In this document: piece by piece, positions 36,296 to 44,907 of the stretch
How positions within the stretch are numbered: the stretch's first letter is position 1
Layout: each line of letters opens with the position of its first letter
From: Labrys monachus
GTDB taxonomy: Bacteria; Pseudomonadota; Alphaproteobacteria; Rhizobiales; Labraceae
Reading direction: 5' to 3'
Length of the DNA: 64,000 nt
NCBI RefSeq assembly: GCF_030814655.1
Contig: NZ_JAUSVK010000001.1
Coordinates: forward strand, 441,043-505,042
Notes under the pieces: model-generated
What the model saw: the letters and a program-made list of their open reading frames with translations, nothing else
What the model was told of the DNA's origin: nothing
Databases searched by the model: none
Translations under genes and position numbers: made by a program

Positions 36296-37687
36296 ATGTA
36301 TGACTACGACATGGTCGTCATCGGCTCCGGCCCTTCGGGCCGCCGGGCTGCCGTTCAGGCGGCCAAGCTGGGCAAATCGACGCTGGTGGTGGAGAAGGGC
36401 AGGCGCGTCGGCGGCGTCTCCGTCCATACCGGCACGATCCCTTCCAAGACCCTGCGCGAGACCGTGCTGAACCTGTCGGGCTGGCGCGAACGCGGCTTCT
36501 ATGGCCGTTCCTACCGCGTCAAGCAGGATATCGGCGCAGCCGACCTGATGGCGCGCCTGCAGAAGACGCTCGACCACGAAGTGGAGGTTCTGGAGCACCA
36601 GTTCAGCCGCAACACGGTGCGCACGGCCCGGGGCGAGGCGCGGTTCATCAGCCCGCACGAGGTGGAGATCACAGCTGACGCCGGCGAAAAGCGCGTGGTT
36701 TCGGCAGCCCATGTCCTGATCGCCTGCGGCACGCGGCCGTTCCGGCCCGACTACGTGCCCTTCAACCAGACGAACGTGTTCGACAGCGACGAGATCATCG
36801 AGGTGCCCAAGCTGCCGCGCAGCCTGGTCGTGATCGGCGCCGGCGTGATCGGCGTCGAATACGCCACCATCTTCAGCGCGCTCGACGTGGCGGTGACGCT
36901 GATCGAGCCGCGGTCGAGCTTTCTCGACTTCATCGACAAGGAACTGATCGACGAGTTCATGCATGAGCTGCGCGATCGCAATGTCGGCCTGCGCCTCGGC
37001 TCGGCCGTCACCTCGATCGAGCGCAGCGAAAGCGGACCGGTCGTCGTCCGGCTCGCCGACGGACGCCACGTCACGGCGGAGATGCTGCTGTTCGCCGCCG
37101 GCCGCGTCGGCGCGACCGACAGGCTCAATCTCGATGCGGCGGGCATCACGGTGGACCATCGCGGCCGCATCTCGGTCAATCCCGCCACGCTGCAGACGGT
37201 GATCCCGCATATCTATGCGGCCGGCGACGTCATCGGCTTTCCGAGCCTCGCCTCGACCTCGATGGAGCAGGGCCGCGTGGCCGCCTGCCACGCCTTCGGG
37301 CTGGCGCCCCCGCCGCCGCCCGAATACTTCCCTTACGGCATCTATTCCGTTCCGGAAATCTCCACCACCGGCCTGACGGAAGAGGAGGTGCGGCAGAAGG
37401 GCATTCCCTACGAGGTGGGCGTGGCGCGCTTCCGCGAAACCTCGCGGGGGCACATCATGGGGCTCGACAGCGGCATGATGAAGATGATCTTCTCGCTGAA
37501 GACCCGCCGCCTGCTGGGCGTGCACATCCTGGGCGAGGGCGCGACCGAATTGATCCATATCGGCCAGGCCGTGCTCAACCTCAAAGGCACGATCGACTAT
37601 TTCATCGAGAACACGTTCAACTATCCGACGCTGGCCGAAGCCTACAAGATCGCCGGGCTCGATGCCTGGAACCGCATGGGACGATAG
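36296..37687 (+). CDS. sthA: Soluble (Si-specific) pyridine nucleotide transhydrogenase SthA
   Basis: A 463-residue FAD flavoprotein that balances NADPH and NADH in the cytoplasm. It opens with the FAD site MVVIGSGPSGRRAAVQAAKL. In the redox-disulfide region, lipoamide dehydrogenases have two cysteines, while here GGVSVHTGTIPSKTLRE carries none, the hallmark of SthA. The NAD site is VVIGAGVIGVEYATIF and the C-terminal dimer domain ends in NTFNYPTLAEAYK. The ATG at 36296 has GAGG 6 nt upstream. Confidence 0.94.
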   Translation: MYDYDMVVIGSGPSGRRAAVQAAKLGKSTLVVEKGRRVGGVSVHTGTIPSKTLRETVLNLSGWRERGFYGRSYRVKQDIGAADLMARLQKTLDHEVEVLEHQFSRNTVRTARGEARFISPHEVEITADAGEKRVVSAAHVLIACGTRPFRPDYVPFNQTNVFDSDEIIEVPKLPRSLVVIGAGVIGVEYATIFSALDVAVTLIEPRSSFLDFIDKELIDEFMHELRDRNVGLRLGSAVTSIERSESGPVVVRLADGRHVTAEMLLFAAGRVGATDRLNLDAAGITVDHRGRISVNPATLQTVIPHIYAAGDVIGFPSLASTSMEQGRVAACHAFGLAPPPPPEYFPYGIYSVPEISTTGLTEEEVRQKGIPYEVGVARFRETSRGHIMGLDSGMMKMIFSLKTRRLLGVHILGEGATELIHIGQAVLNLKGTIDYFIENTFNYPTLAEAYKIAGLDAWNRMGR

Positions 37688-37715
37688 GCCGGCCTCGTCA
37701 GCCTGAGGCATCGCC

Positions 37716-37735
37716 CCCCGCGAATGGCGGGGTTT
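37716..37735 (+). terminator. Weak terminator after sthA
   Basis: CCCCGC and GCGGGG form a 6-bp stem with a 5-base loop followed by TTT, 28 bp after the sthA stop. Confidence 0.45.
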
Positions 37736-38551
37736 CGACTGTCCATCCCCCGCCGGACCAGTGCCCGCAACAAGGCTCCGCTCTTCCGGGAGCCGAACGA
37801 ATCGAGTGGAATGCCGCCTTCGAGGCGGTTCCGCCCGATCCTCGCGGAGGGGAAAGCCCCTCTCTGCCGTGTCACACCCCCTCGGCGGCGATTCCGGTCC
37901 ATGTGCTTCCGGCCCGCTTGCGGGCGCGCTTCTTCTCGCTCAATTCGAGATTCAGGCGCGCGATCCGCTTGCTCACCGGCTTATCGCGGGTGGTGCCCCA
38001 GGCGACGGCGCGGTTCTGCAGGAGGCTGCTCATGCGTTTCCCGTGCTTCAGCATCCATGATGTTCTCATAAGTCCATGCTCCCCGTTCAAGTGGCGACGC
38101 TTCCATTCGCTTTTCGCGGAATTGGGCAGCCACGTCTTGGCGCCCCCACCCCGGAACAGACGGCGCAGATGCCCTCCGGTCGCGCGCCTGCGTGGTCTTG
38201 CTATCAACCTGCGGCACGCGAGACGGGCAATCCGTCATCTGTTCCCAACGCTCGACCCAACCCCGTGACGGATCGTGCCCATTGTCCCACCAAACGGTCA
38301 ATACGTCGCTTGACGTAGCCCGGCCGAAATCACGCTGAGGTCACGCCCGTCGAGCCTGTCGTACAACTGAGCTCCAAAGACGACGCCGTCGCGACGTCGG
38401 CGAGGCATGGTCGTGCCTGCCGGCGGCCTGGAAGGGGTGCGTGCCGCCCGCCTGCGCCCAGCCGGGACCATGCCGCCGACGCTGGGGCCATCGCCATCGA
38501 CGCGGCCAGGCTGTAAAGGGAGCTGCCCTCCCTCACATTTCCGGATGCCGC
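37736..38551. other. Region without a convincing gene, possible decayed sequence
   Basis: About 815 bp. Two overlapping minus-strand frames of 111 and 106 codons (37872-38207, 37981-38301) are open but lack a ribosome site, a recognisable domain and the strong GC-ending codon bias of neighbours. The longer one ends in a basic tail, ELSEKKRARKRAG. It could hold a small hypothetical gene or the relic of one. The end next to the alpha/beta hydrolase carries a short AGGGAG/CTCCCT hairpin. Confidence 0.35.
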
Positions 38552-39511
38552 ATGCGAAGGATCATTTTGAGCGCGTTGTTCTCCCTGGTCGCGACATTGT
38601 CGTGGGCAGCCGGAATAAAGTTCGTCCAGATTCCAGCCGACGCAAACGGCCCGGCGCTGAAGGCAATCATATGGAACCCCTGCGCCGCCGCTGTGCAGGA
38701 TCTGCCCATCGGCCCCTATGTTCTGACCGGACGGCGGGATTGTCCGACCGTGGGCCACAATTTGCCTCTGGTCGTCATCTCGCACGGCCATGGCGGTTCG
38801 TTCCTCAACCACCACGACCTTGCCGAGACCCTGGCCGACGCGGGATTCGTCGTCGCGGCGATCAACCACCCCGGCGACACCTTCTCCGACATGAGTCGAG
38901 CCGCCGATGTCTCCGTCTTCGTGGAGCGCCCGGCCGACATCAAGCGCCTTATCGACTACATGCTGAAGGAGGCGCCGGACGCCGCCAGCATCGACGGAGG
39001 TAAAATCGGGTTCTTCGGCTTTTCGCGCGGGGGCTATACCGGCCTCGTCCTTGCCGGCGGCAATCCGGACTTCCTCCACGCCAATGTCCCCTGTCCGGAT
39101 CCCGAGCTTCCGATCTGCGTGGCGATCCGGCGCAAGGAGGTCCCCAGGGAGCCGCTGACCCATGATGGGAGGATAAAGGCCTATGTCCTTGCCGACCCGC
39201 TCGACGAGTTCCCGACCGCGGACAGCCTCAAGGGTGTCAAAGCGCCGATTCAGCTCTGGGCTTCCCAGTTCGGAGGAGACGGGGTCCTTCCGCAAACCAT
39301 GCCCGCCCTCGCCGACAGTCTTCCCCGCCGGCCGGATTTCCATCTTGTCGGCGGCGCGGCGCATTTCGCCTTTCTGGCGCCCTGCTCGAAGGACCTGACG
39401 CGCGACGCACCGGACCTTTGCATCGATGCCGAGGGCTTCGATCGCATCGCGTTCCACAAGGAGATCGACGCGAAGGCACTCGCGTTTTTCAAGTCGCGTC
39501 TTCAGGAGTAG
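38552..39511 (+). CDS. Exported alpha/beta hydrolase (dienelactone-hydrolase-like)
   Basis: A 319-residue protein with a signal peptide (IILSALFSLVATLSWAAG). The core shows VISHGHGGSF, the oxyanion strand, and FFGFSRGGYTG, the nucleophile elbow with Ser in GxSxG form. Acid and histidine candidates follow at LADPLDEF and GGAAHFAF. Several cysteines (CPTVGH, CPDPELPIC, CSKDL) could form disulfides in the periplasm. Substrate unknown. Codon use is slightly less biased than in neighbours. It stands alone, followed by a palindromic repeat. Confidence 0.82.
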   Translation: MRRIILSALFSLVATLSWAAGIKFVQIPADANGPALKAIIWNPCAAAVQDLPIGPYVLTGRRDCPTVGHNLPLVVISHGHGGSFLNHHDLAETLADAGFVVAAINHPGDTFSDMSRAADVSVFVERPADIKRLIDYMLKEAPDAASIDGGKIGFFGFSRGGYTGLVLAGGNPDFLHANVPCPDPELPICVAIRRKEVPREPLTHDGRIKAYVLADPLDEFPTADSLKGVKAPIQLWASQFGGDGVLPQTMPALADSLPRRPDFHLVGGAAHFAFLAPCSKDLTRDAPDLCIDAEGFDRIAFHKEIDAKALAFFKSRLQE

Positions 39512-39552
39512 GTCTTCCGGCCGACGCGATGGCGGTCCGTCCCATCCTTCTG

Positions 39553-39712
39553 TGCGCTGGGAATAAGGCGCCTTCTCCCTTTCGGGACTTCGACGCAGTG
39601 GCTCGATAGCAGCGCTTCAAGCGTCGAAGTTCAGACCCTCATCCGACGCTTCGCGCCACCTTCTCCCATCCGGGAGAGGAAAAATCCCACAGGCTTGGCG
39701 CTTATGGCGGGG
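39553..39712. repeat. Divergent copy of the palindromic intergenic repeat
   Basis: The block GGCGCCTTCTCCC, the inner segment at 39598-39660 (GCTCGATAGC through CCCTCATCCGACGCTTCGCG) and the right arm GGGAGAGGAAAAATC align with 26150-26410. It lies between the alpha/beta hydrolase and the LysR gene, which converge on it. Confidence 0.75.
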
Positions 39713-39735
39713 AGGCCTGTTGTCGGTCGTGCTGC

Positions 39736-40641
39736 TTAGAGTGACGCCAGCCTCTCGCGCAGGCGCGCTGCGGCGAAGTCCAGGAAGACCCGCATCTTCG
39801 AGGGAAGCGCGCCCCGCCCGGCATGAAGCAGGTGAACCGGAAGGGGCTCGGTCTCGAAATCCGCCAGGATGATGCGCAGGGAGCCGTCACGCAGGGCGTC
39901 GGCGCATTGGTAGTGGAGCACCCGGGTCACGCCGACGCCGCGCGTCGCGGCCCAGACCGCGGCCTCGGCCGTGGAAACCGACAGGCGCGGGCGGATCGGC
40001 ACTTCGAGGCTCGCCCGGTCGTCCTTCCGCCGGAACGGCCAGGCGGTGGCCGGCGACAGGAAGTCGAAATTCACGATAGGCAGCGCCGCCAGGTCTGCGG
40101 GCGCCGTAGGATCGCCGTGGCCGGCGAGGAGTTCCGGGCTGGCGCAGACCACCGTCCGCATGGCGCCGATACGGGTCGCGACCATGCCGCTGTCCGGCAA
40201 CGGGCCGATCCGCGCGGCCATGTCGACGTGATCGTCGATCAGATGAAGGTTCCGGTCCGACAGCACCAGCCTGACATTGATCTGCGGATAGGCGGCAAGG
40301 AATTCGGCGACGACGGGGAGAATATGCAGCCGGCCGAACAGAACGGGCGCCGTCAGCACCAGCTCGCCGCGGGGCGCGTGAAACTCGCCGGCGGCGACCC
40401 GCTCGGTCTCGTCGATCGTCTCGAGGATGCGCCTGGCGGAGGCCGCGTAGACGGCACCGGCGTCGGTCGTCGCCACCTTGCGCGTCGTGCGGATCAGGAG
40501 CCTGGTCCCGAGATGGGTCTCGAGCTCGCTCACCTTGCGGCTGACGGTCGCCAGCGGCAGGCCGAGATCGCGGCTGGCGGCGGAGAAACTGCCCCTGTCG
40601 ACCACGCCGAGCAGGATCCGCATGGCTTCGAGGCGGTCCAT
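39736..40641 (-). CDS. LysR-family transcriptional regulator
   Basis: A 301-residue regulator with an N-terminal winged HTH (GSFSAASRDLGLPLATVSRKV) and a two-lobed LysR substrate domain. The start MDRLEAMRILLGVVDRGSF fits the family; an ATG two codons earlier is possible and the frame runs further upstream without merit. It is divergent from an AhpD-like gene across 121 bp, so it very likely controls that gene and perhaps the PNPOx gene after it. Confidence 0.93.
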   Translation of the reverse strand: MDRLEAMRILLGVVDRGSFSAASRDLGLPLATVSRKVSELETHLGTRLLIRTTRKVATTDAGAVYAASARRILETIDETERVAAGEFHAPRGELVLTAPVLFGRLHILPVVAEFLAAYPQINVRLVLSDRNLHLIDDHVDMAARIGPLPDSGMVATRIGAMRTVVCASPELLAGHGDPTAPADLAALPIVNFDFLSPATAWPFRRKDDRASLEVPIRPRLSVSTAEAAVWAATRGVGVTRVLHYQCADALRDGSLRIILADFETEPLPVHLLHAGRGALPSKMRVFLDFAAARLRERLASL

Positions 40642-40688
40642 GATCATTCCATATTCCGAGAAGTTCCTTCCCATTCGTAACCGATTAT

Positions 40689-40704
40689 CTTCCCTTTGTG
40701 GAAG
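40689..40704. promoter_or_regulatory. Candidate LysR box
   Basis: CTTCC-CTTTGT-GGAAG is an inverted repeat of T-N11-A type in the divergent region between the LysR gene and the AhpD-like gene, placed 48 bp from the LysR start. Confidence 0.45.
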
Positions 40705-40762
40705 GGCTACATGCCGGGGCATGGGAGCCGATCGCCGGCTGCCGCTCAGGAAAGAGAAAGCC

Positions 40763-41308
40763 ATGTCCCGTCTTGCCATTTCCGCCCGCGACGATGTTCC
40801 CGAGGCCTCGAAGCCGATCCTGGATGCCGTGCATAAGCAATTGGGGGCGGTCCCGAACATGTTCCGCCTCGCAGCCTCCAGCCCGGCGGCGCTGCAGGGC
40901 TTCAGCGCCAACAGCGGCGCACTCGCCAGGACGCTCGACCTCAAGACGCGCGAGGGGATCGCGCTCGCCGTCGCGCAGGTGAACGGCTGCGATTACTGCC
41001 TGTCGGCGCATAGCTATCTCGGCCTGAATCTCGCGGGGATCAGTGCCGCGGAAGTGGCGCTCAACCGGAAGGGCGACTCGGGTGACGCCAAGGCGGCGGC
41101 CGCGGTGGGTTTCGCGGCCAAGGTCGCGCGCGAACGGGGACATGTCGGCGATGTCGATATCGAGGCGGTGCGACAGGCCGGCTTCAGCGACAGCCAAATC
41201 GTCGAGATCGTCGCCCTCGTTGCCGAGAACGTCTTCACCAATCTGCTCAACGTGGTCGCCCAGACCGAGATCGATTTCCCCCTCGTCCGCGCCGACGAAG
41301 CGGCCTGA
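40763..41308 (+). CDS. AhpD/carboxymuconolactone-decarboxylase-family peroxidase-like protein
   Basis: A 181-residue all-helical protein of the CMD superfamily. The redox motif is CDYCLSAHS (Cys-x2-Cys followed by His), as in AhpD-like alkylhydroperoxidases, not in true carboxymuconolactone decarboxylases. CAGGAAAGAG precedes the ATG. It lies next to a divergent LysR gene and upstream of a PNPOx-like flavin protein, so a role in oxidative or electrophile stress is likely. Confidence 0.88.
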   Translation: MSRLAISARDDVPEASKPILDAVHKQLGAVPNMFRLAASSPAALQGFSANSGALARTLDLKTREGIALAVAQVNGCDYCLSAHSYLGLNLAGISAAEVALNRKGDSGDAKAAAAVGFAAKVARERGHVGDVDIEAVRQAGFSDSQIVEIVALVAENVFTNLLNVVAQTEIDFPLVRADEAA

Positions 41309-41374
41309 TGCGAAAACTAGGCCGGCGACCGATGTGCCGCCGGCCCGCGCCACACGAAGCCGAGGAGCATTGTC

Positions 41375-42007
41375 ATGTCCTATGGATTTCTCGACATCGC
41401 CGCCACCCCGAGCGTCCGCGCCGCGCAGGTTGCGATGGGCAGCGACGGGGTCTGGCAGGATTTCAAGGGCGATCGCGCATTCGACGCCTTCACGGCCAAC
41501 GAAGCGGCCTTCATCGCCGAGCGCGACAGCTTCTATATGGCGACGGTGTCGGAAACGGGCTGGCCCTATGTCCAGCACCGGGGCGGGCCCCGCGGGTTCC
41601 TCAAGGTGGTGGACGAGAAGACCCTGGCGTTCGCCGACTATCGCGGCAATCGCCAATATATCAGCGTCGGCAATCTCGCCGCCGACGATCGGGCGGCGCT
41701 GATCCTGATGGACCATGCGGGCCGGGCCCGCCTCAAGGTCTACGCGCATGTCGAGGCCGTGGCGCTCGATGCCGACCCGACTCTTGTGCAGCTCGTGGAC
41801 GAGCCCGGCTACAAAGGCAGGCCCGAGCGGATCCTGCGGCTGCATCTGGTGGCGTTCGACTGGAACTGTCCCCAGCATATCACCCCGCGGTTCACGGAAG
41901 CCGAAGTCGCCGAGGCGATCCGGCCGCTGCGCGACCGCCTGACGGCCCTGGAGGCCGAAAATGTCGCCTTGCGGGCCCGGGTCGCCCCCGATCACGGCGA
42001 GGCATGA
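41375..42007 (+). CDS. Pyridoxamine 5'-phosphate oxidase-like flavin protein
   Basis: A 210-residue split-barrel protein. The FMN-binding strand pattern SFYMATVSETGWPYVQHRGG and the FADYRGNRQYISVGNL segment are typical of the PNPOx-like family. A short C-terminal helix resembles a coiled coil (LRDRLTALEAENVALRARV). It is not pdxH itself, which has a different C-terminus. GAGGAG precedes the ATG by 7 nt. It lies 66 bp after the AhpD-like gene, probably in one transcript. Confidence 0.87.
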   Translation: MSYGFLDIAATPSVRAAQVAMGSDGVWQDFKGDRAFDAFTANEAAFIAERDSFYMATVSETGWPYVQHRGGPRGFLKVVDEKTLAFADYRGNRQYISVGNLAADDRAALILMDHAGRARLKVYAHVEAVALDADPTLVQLVDEPGYKGRPERILRLHLVAFDWNCPQHITPRFTEAEVAEAIRPLRDRLTALEAENVALRARVAPDHGEA

Positions 42008-42124
42008 GGCGAGCCGGGCGCGGAGCGGCGGACGGCAGGCTCCCTGTTCGTCCGCGGTCGGCGCCGCTGCACGGGATGTTTTTCGGCTGCGATCTCCTCT
42101 TGCGTGCCAGCAAAACCACGTTTA

Positions 42125-42190
42125 GCATTCGTGTATCCTGTATAAAGGTCATGTGTCCCGTATGCTGGACAACATCAAGAACACGAATGC
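42125..42190. promoter_or_regulatory. Inverted and direct repeats upstream of sugar ABC operon
   Basis: GCATTCGTGT (42125-42134) and ACACGAATGC (42181-42190) are a perfect 10-bp inverted pair 46 bp apart. Between them TGTATCCTGTATA and TGTGTCCCGTATG form a direct repeat 21 bp apart, two helix turns. This suggests an operator for a cooperative repressor with DNA looping. The 280-bp gap holds no gene. Confidence 0.45.
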
Positions 42191-42287
42191 CGTTTCCGCC
42201 GCCCTCGCATTTTCTGCGCAGCAGCGGGGCGGTTCCTGCTCCATCCAGTCTCGACCGTCCGCTCATCGCCACCACGGGGAACCTTCC

Positions 42288-43346
42288 ATGCCGAAATCGT
42301 CGAAGCTTTCAATTCTCGCCACCGTCAGCGCCGTCTGCCTCGGCCTCGCGCTGTCGCTGTCCGCCGGGAGCGCCGAAGCCGCGAGCAAATGCATCAAGGG
42401 AGACCGCAAGGCGCCCTTCACCCTCGGCTGGGCCAATATCTACTCCGTGCCGACCTGGATGAAGCAGACCCAGGGCACGATCGAGCAGGAAGTCGACGAA
42501 CTCAAGAAGCAGGGCCTCGTCTCCAAGCTGGTGGTGACGGACGCGCAGGGCAACGCCAACACCCAGATCCAGCAGATCCAGTCGATGATCGATTCCAACA
42601 TCGACGCCATCCTCGTCGATGCCGGCTCGGCCACGGCCCTCAACCGCGTCATCGCCGACGCCTGCGCCAAGGGCATCGCCGTCATCAACTTCGACAGTCT
42701 CATCGACGGCGAGGACCTCACCGCCAAGATCGATACCGACCAGCAGGAATGGGGCAAGCAGGCGGCCGAGTGGATGGTGTCCACCCTCGGCGGCAAGGGC
42801 AACATCATCGTCCTGAACGGACCCGCCGGCATCTCGGTCAGCGACGACCGGCGCAAGGGCGCCGAGCCCGTGCTCAAAGCCCATCCCGACATCAAGATCC
42901 TGGCCGAGACCAACACCGCATACAATGTCGCCCCGGCCCAGGAGGCCGTCACCAACCTCCTGTTCAACAATCCGCAGATCGACGGCGTGCTTTCCTTCGG
43001 CGGCGCCCTCTCGGCCGGCGCCCTGCTGGCGATGGACCGCCAGGGCCGCGACTTCGTGCCGATCACCGGCGAGAACTACCGCCAGTTCCTCGAATTGTGG
43101 AAGCAGCACGATCTCAAGGGCTGGGCCACGATGCAGCCGAACTGGCTCGGCGCCCTCGCGGCCTATGCGGCGGTGCAGGCCCTGAGCGGCAAGGACGTGC
43201 CGGCCTTCGTCAAGGTGCCGCTGCCGGTCATCGACAACGCCTCCCTCGGCGGCTATCTCGACCGGGCCTCCACCTTCCCGGCGGACGGCTATATCTACTC
43301 GACCTACGACCAGGCGCTGTTCGAAAAGCTGCTGGCGCAGAAATAA
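42288..43346 (+). CDS. Sugar-type ABC transporter substrate-binding protein
   Basis: A 352-residue periplasmic binding protein of the ribose/xylose (Peripla_BP_4) type. The signal peptide ends near SAGSAEAAS. FTLGWANIYSVPTWMKQTQG opens the mature fold and the ligand-pocket motifs NFDSLIDGEDLTAKIDTDQ and SFGGALSAGALLAMD are present. GGGGAA precedes the ATG by 7 nt. It is the first gene of an importer operon with one double ATPase and two permeases. The ligand is not necessarily a sugar. Confidence 0.92.
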   Translation: MPKSSKLSILATVSAVCLGLALSLSAGSAEAASKCIKGDRKAPFTLGWANIYSVPTWMKQTQGTIEQEVDELKKQGLVSKLVVTDAQGNANTQIQQIQSMIDSNIDAILVDAGSATALNRVIADACAKGIAVINFDSLIDGEDLTAKIDTDQQEWGKQAAEWMVSTLGGKGNIIVLNGPAGISVSDDRRKGAEPVLKAHPDIKILAETNTAYNVAPAQEAVTNLLFNNPQIDGVLSFGGALSAGALLAMDRQGRDFVPITGENYRQFLELWKQHDLKGWATMQPNWLGALAAYAAVQALSGKDVPAFVKVPLPVIDNASLGGYLDRASTFPADGYIYSTYDQALFEKLLAQK

Positions 43347-43365
43347 CGGCCGGATCGGCGCAGAC

Positions 43366-44907
43366 GTGTCCGCATCGATCCTCGCGGCCCGCGACCTCAG
43401 GAAGTCGTTTCACGGCAACCCGGTTCTGAAGGGCGTCTCCATCGCCCTGGAGCCGGGGCGCGTGCATGCGCTCCTGGGCGAGAACGGCGCCGGCAAATCC
43501 ACTCTGATCAACCTGCTGTCCGGCGCCCTGCCGGCCGATGGCGGCTCCGTCGAGATCGACGGCCGGCCGGTGACGGGCTGGACGCCCGGCCTCGCCGGCG
43601 CGGCCGGCATCGCCGTCGTCCAGCAGGAACTGAGCCTGACCTCGCATCTGTCGATCGCCGAGAATATCGGGCTCGGCGCGTATCCCCGGCGGTTCGGCCT
43701 CATCGACTACGGCGCCCTGGCGCGGCGGGCGAGGGCGGTGTGCCGGCGCGTCGGCCTGGAGGAAAGCCTGTCGACCCCGGTCGCCGCCTTGCCGCTCGGC
43801 CGCCGGCAGATGGTCGAGATCGCCAAGGCGCTCTACCGCGAACCGCGGGTGCTGATCCTCGACGAGCCGACCTCCTCGCTCTCCGCGCATGAGACGCGGA
43901 CGCTGATGGGGCTGGTGCGGCAATTGAGCCGCGAGGGCACCGCGATCCTCTATATCTCGCATCGTCTCGGCGAGGTGATGTCGATCTGCGATTATGTCAC
44001 CGTGCTCAAGGACGGCATGCGCACCGCCGACCGCGCCATGGCGGGCCTGGATTCCGAGGGGCTGGTGCGCCTGATGGTCGGGCGGGAGCCCGGCGACCTC
44101 TTTCCCGCCTGGCAACCGGCGGCGGAGCGGCGGCCGGTCGTCAGCCTGCGCGGCTTCCGCGCCGGCATCGCCCGCGACATCGACCTCGATATCCGTGCCG
44201 GCGAGGTTCTCGGCATCGGCGGGCTCGTCGGGCAAGGGCAGGAAGACCTGCTGCTCGGCCTCTACGGGGCGATCCCCGCCCGCGCCGTCGAGGCGCAGGT
44301 CAACGGCCGGCCCGGCCTGCCGGGCGCCGTCACCGCCGCCAACGCGGCCGGCATGGCCTATGTCCCGGCCGACCGCAAGCGCGAGGGGCTCCATCTCATC
44401 CATACGATCGAACGCAACATGCTGCTCCCGACCCTCGCGCGCGGCTGGGGCGGCCTTCCGCGCCGGCCCGGCGCCGAGAGGGCGCTCGTCGCCGGGCTCG
44501 CCGCTCGGCTGGCCATCAAGGGCGATGTCGGCCGTCCGGTGCAGGCGCTGTCCGGCGGCAACCAGCAGAAGGTCGCGCTCGCCAAATGGATGCCGAACGA
44601 TCCGCGCATCCTCCTCCTCAACGACCCCACGCGCGGCGTCGACGTCGAGACCAAGCGGGAGATCTACGCCATGCTGCGGAATTTCGCCGCCGAGGGCCGT
44701 GCCGTGGTCCTCTCCAGTTCCGACACGCCGGAACTGGTGCATCTGTGCGACCGGGTGGCGGTGATGCGGGAGGGCACCATCGCGGCCCTGCTGGAGCGCG
44801 GCGGCATCAGCGAGGAGGCGATCGTCGGCACCGCGATGGGCGGCGCGGTCGAGGCTCTCGACATCGCGGCTACCGAACAAGCAGCAGAAGAAGGGGGCCG
44901 GCCATGA
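43366..44907 (+). CDS. Sugar ABC transporter double ATPase, RbsA type
   Basis: A 513-residue protein with two ATPase domains. Domain 1 has GENGAGKSTLINLLSG, PLGRRQMVEIAKAL and LILDEPTSSLS. Domain 2 is the degenerate second half seen in all RbsA-type proteins: its Walker A is GGLVGQGQED and its signature is LSGGNQQKVALAKW with LLLNDPTRGVD. It starts with GTG at 43366. Its stop overlaps the next start by ATGA, a sign of translational coupling. Confidence 0.93.
   Translation: MSASILAARDLRKSFHGNPVLKGVSIALEPGRVHALLGENGAGKSTLINLLSGALPADGGSVEIDGRPVTGWTPGLAGAAGIAVVQQELSLTSHLSIAENIGLGAYPRRFGLIDYGALARRARAVCRRVGLEESLSTPVAALPLGRRQMVEIAKALYREPRVLILDEPTSSLSAHETRTLMGLVRQLSREGTAILYISHRLGEVMSICDYVTVLKDGMRTADRAMAGLDSEGLVRLMVGREPGDLFPAWQPAAERRPVVSLRGFRAGIARDIDLDIRAGEVLGIGGLVGQGQEDLLLGLYGAIPARAVEAQVNGRPGLPGAVTAANAAGMAYVPADRKREGLHLIHTIERNMLLPTLARGWGGLPRRPGAERALVAGLAARLAIKGDVGRPVQALSGGNQQKVALAKWMPNDPRILLLNDPTRGVDVETKREIYAMLRNFAAEGRAVVLSSSDTPELVHLCDRVAVMREGTIAALLERGGISEEAIVGTAMGGAVEALDIAATEQAAEEGGRP

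Noticed and set aside
37711-37770. tRNA or tmRNA 3' end suggested by GGGGTTTCGACTG and a CCGGACCA
   Set aside because: The T-loop is too long and no acceptor or anticodon stem pairs with it.
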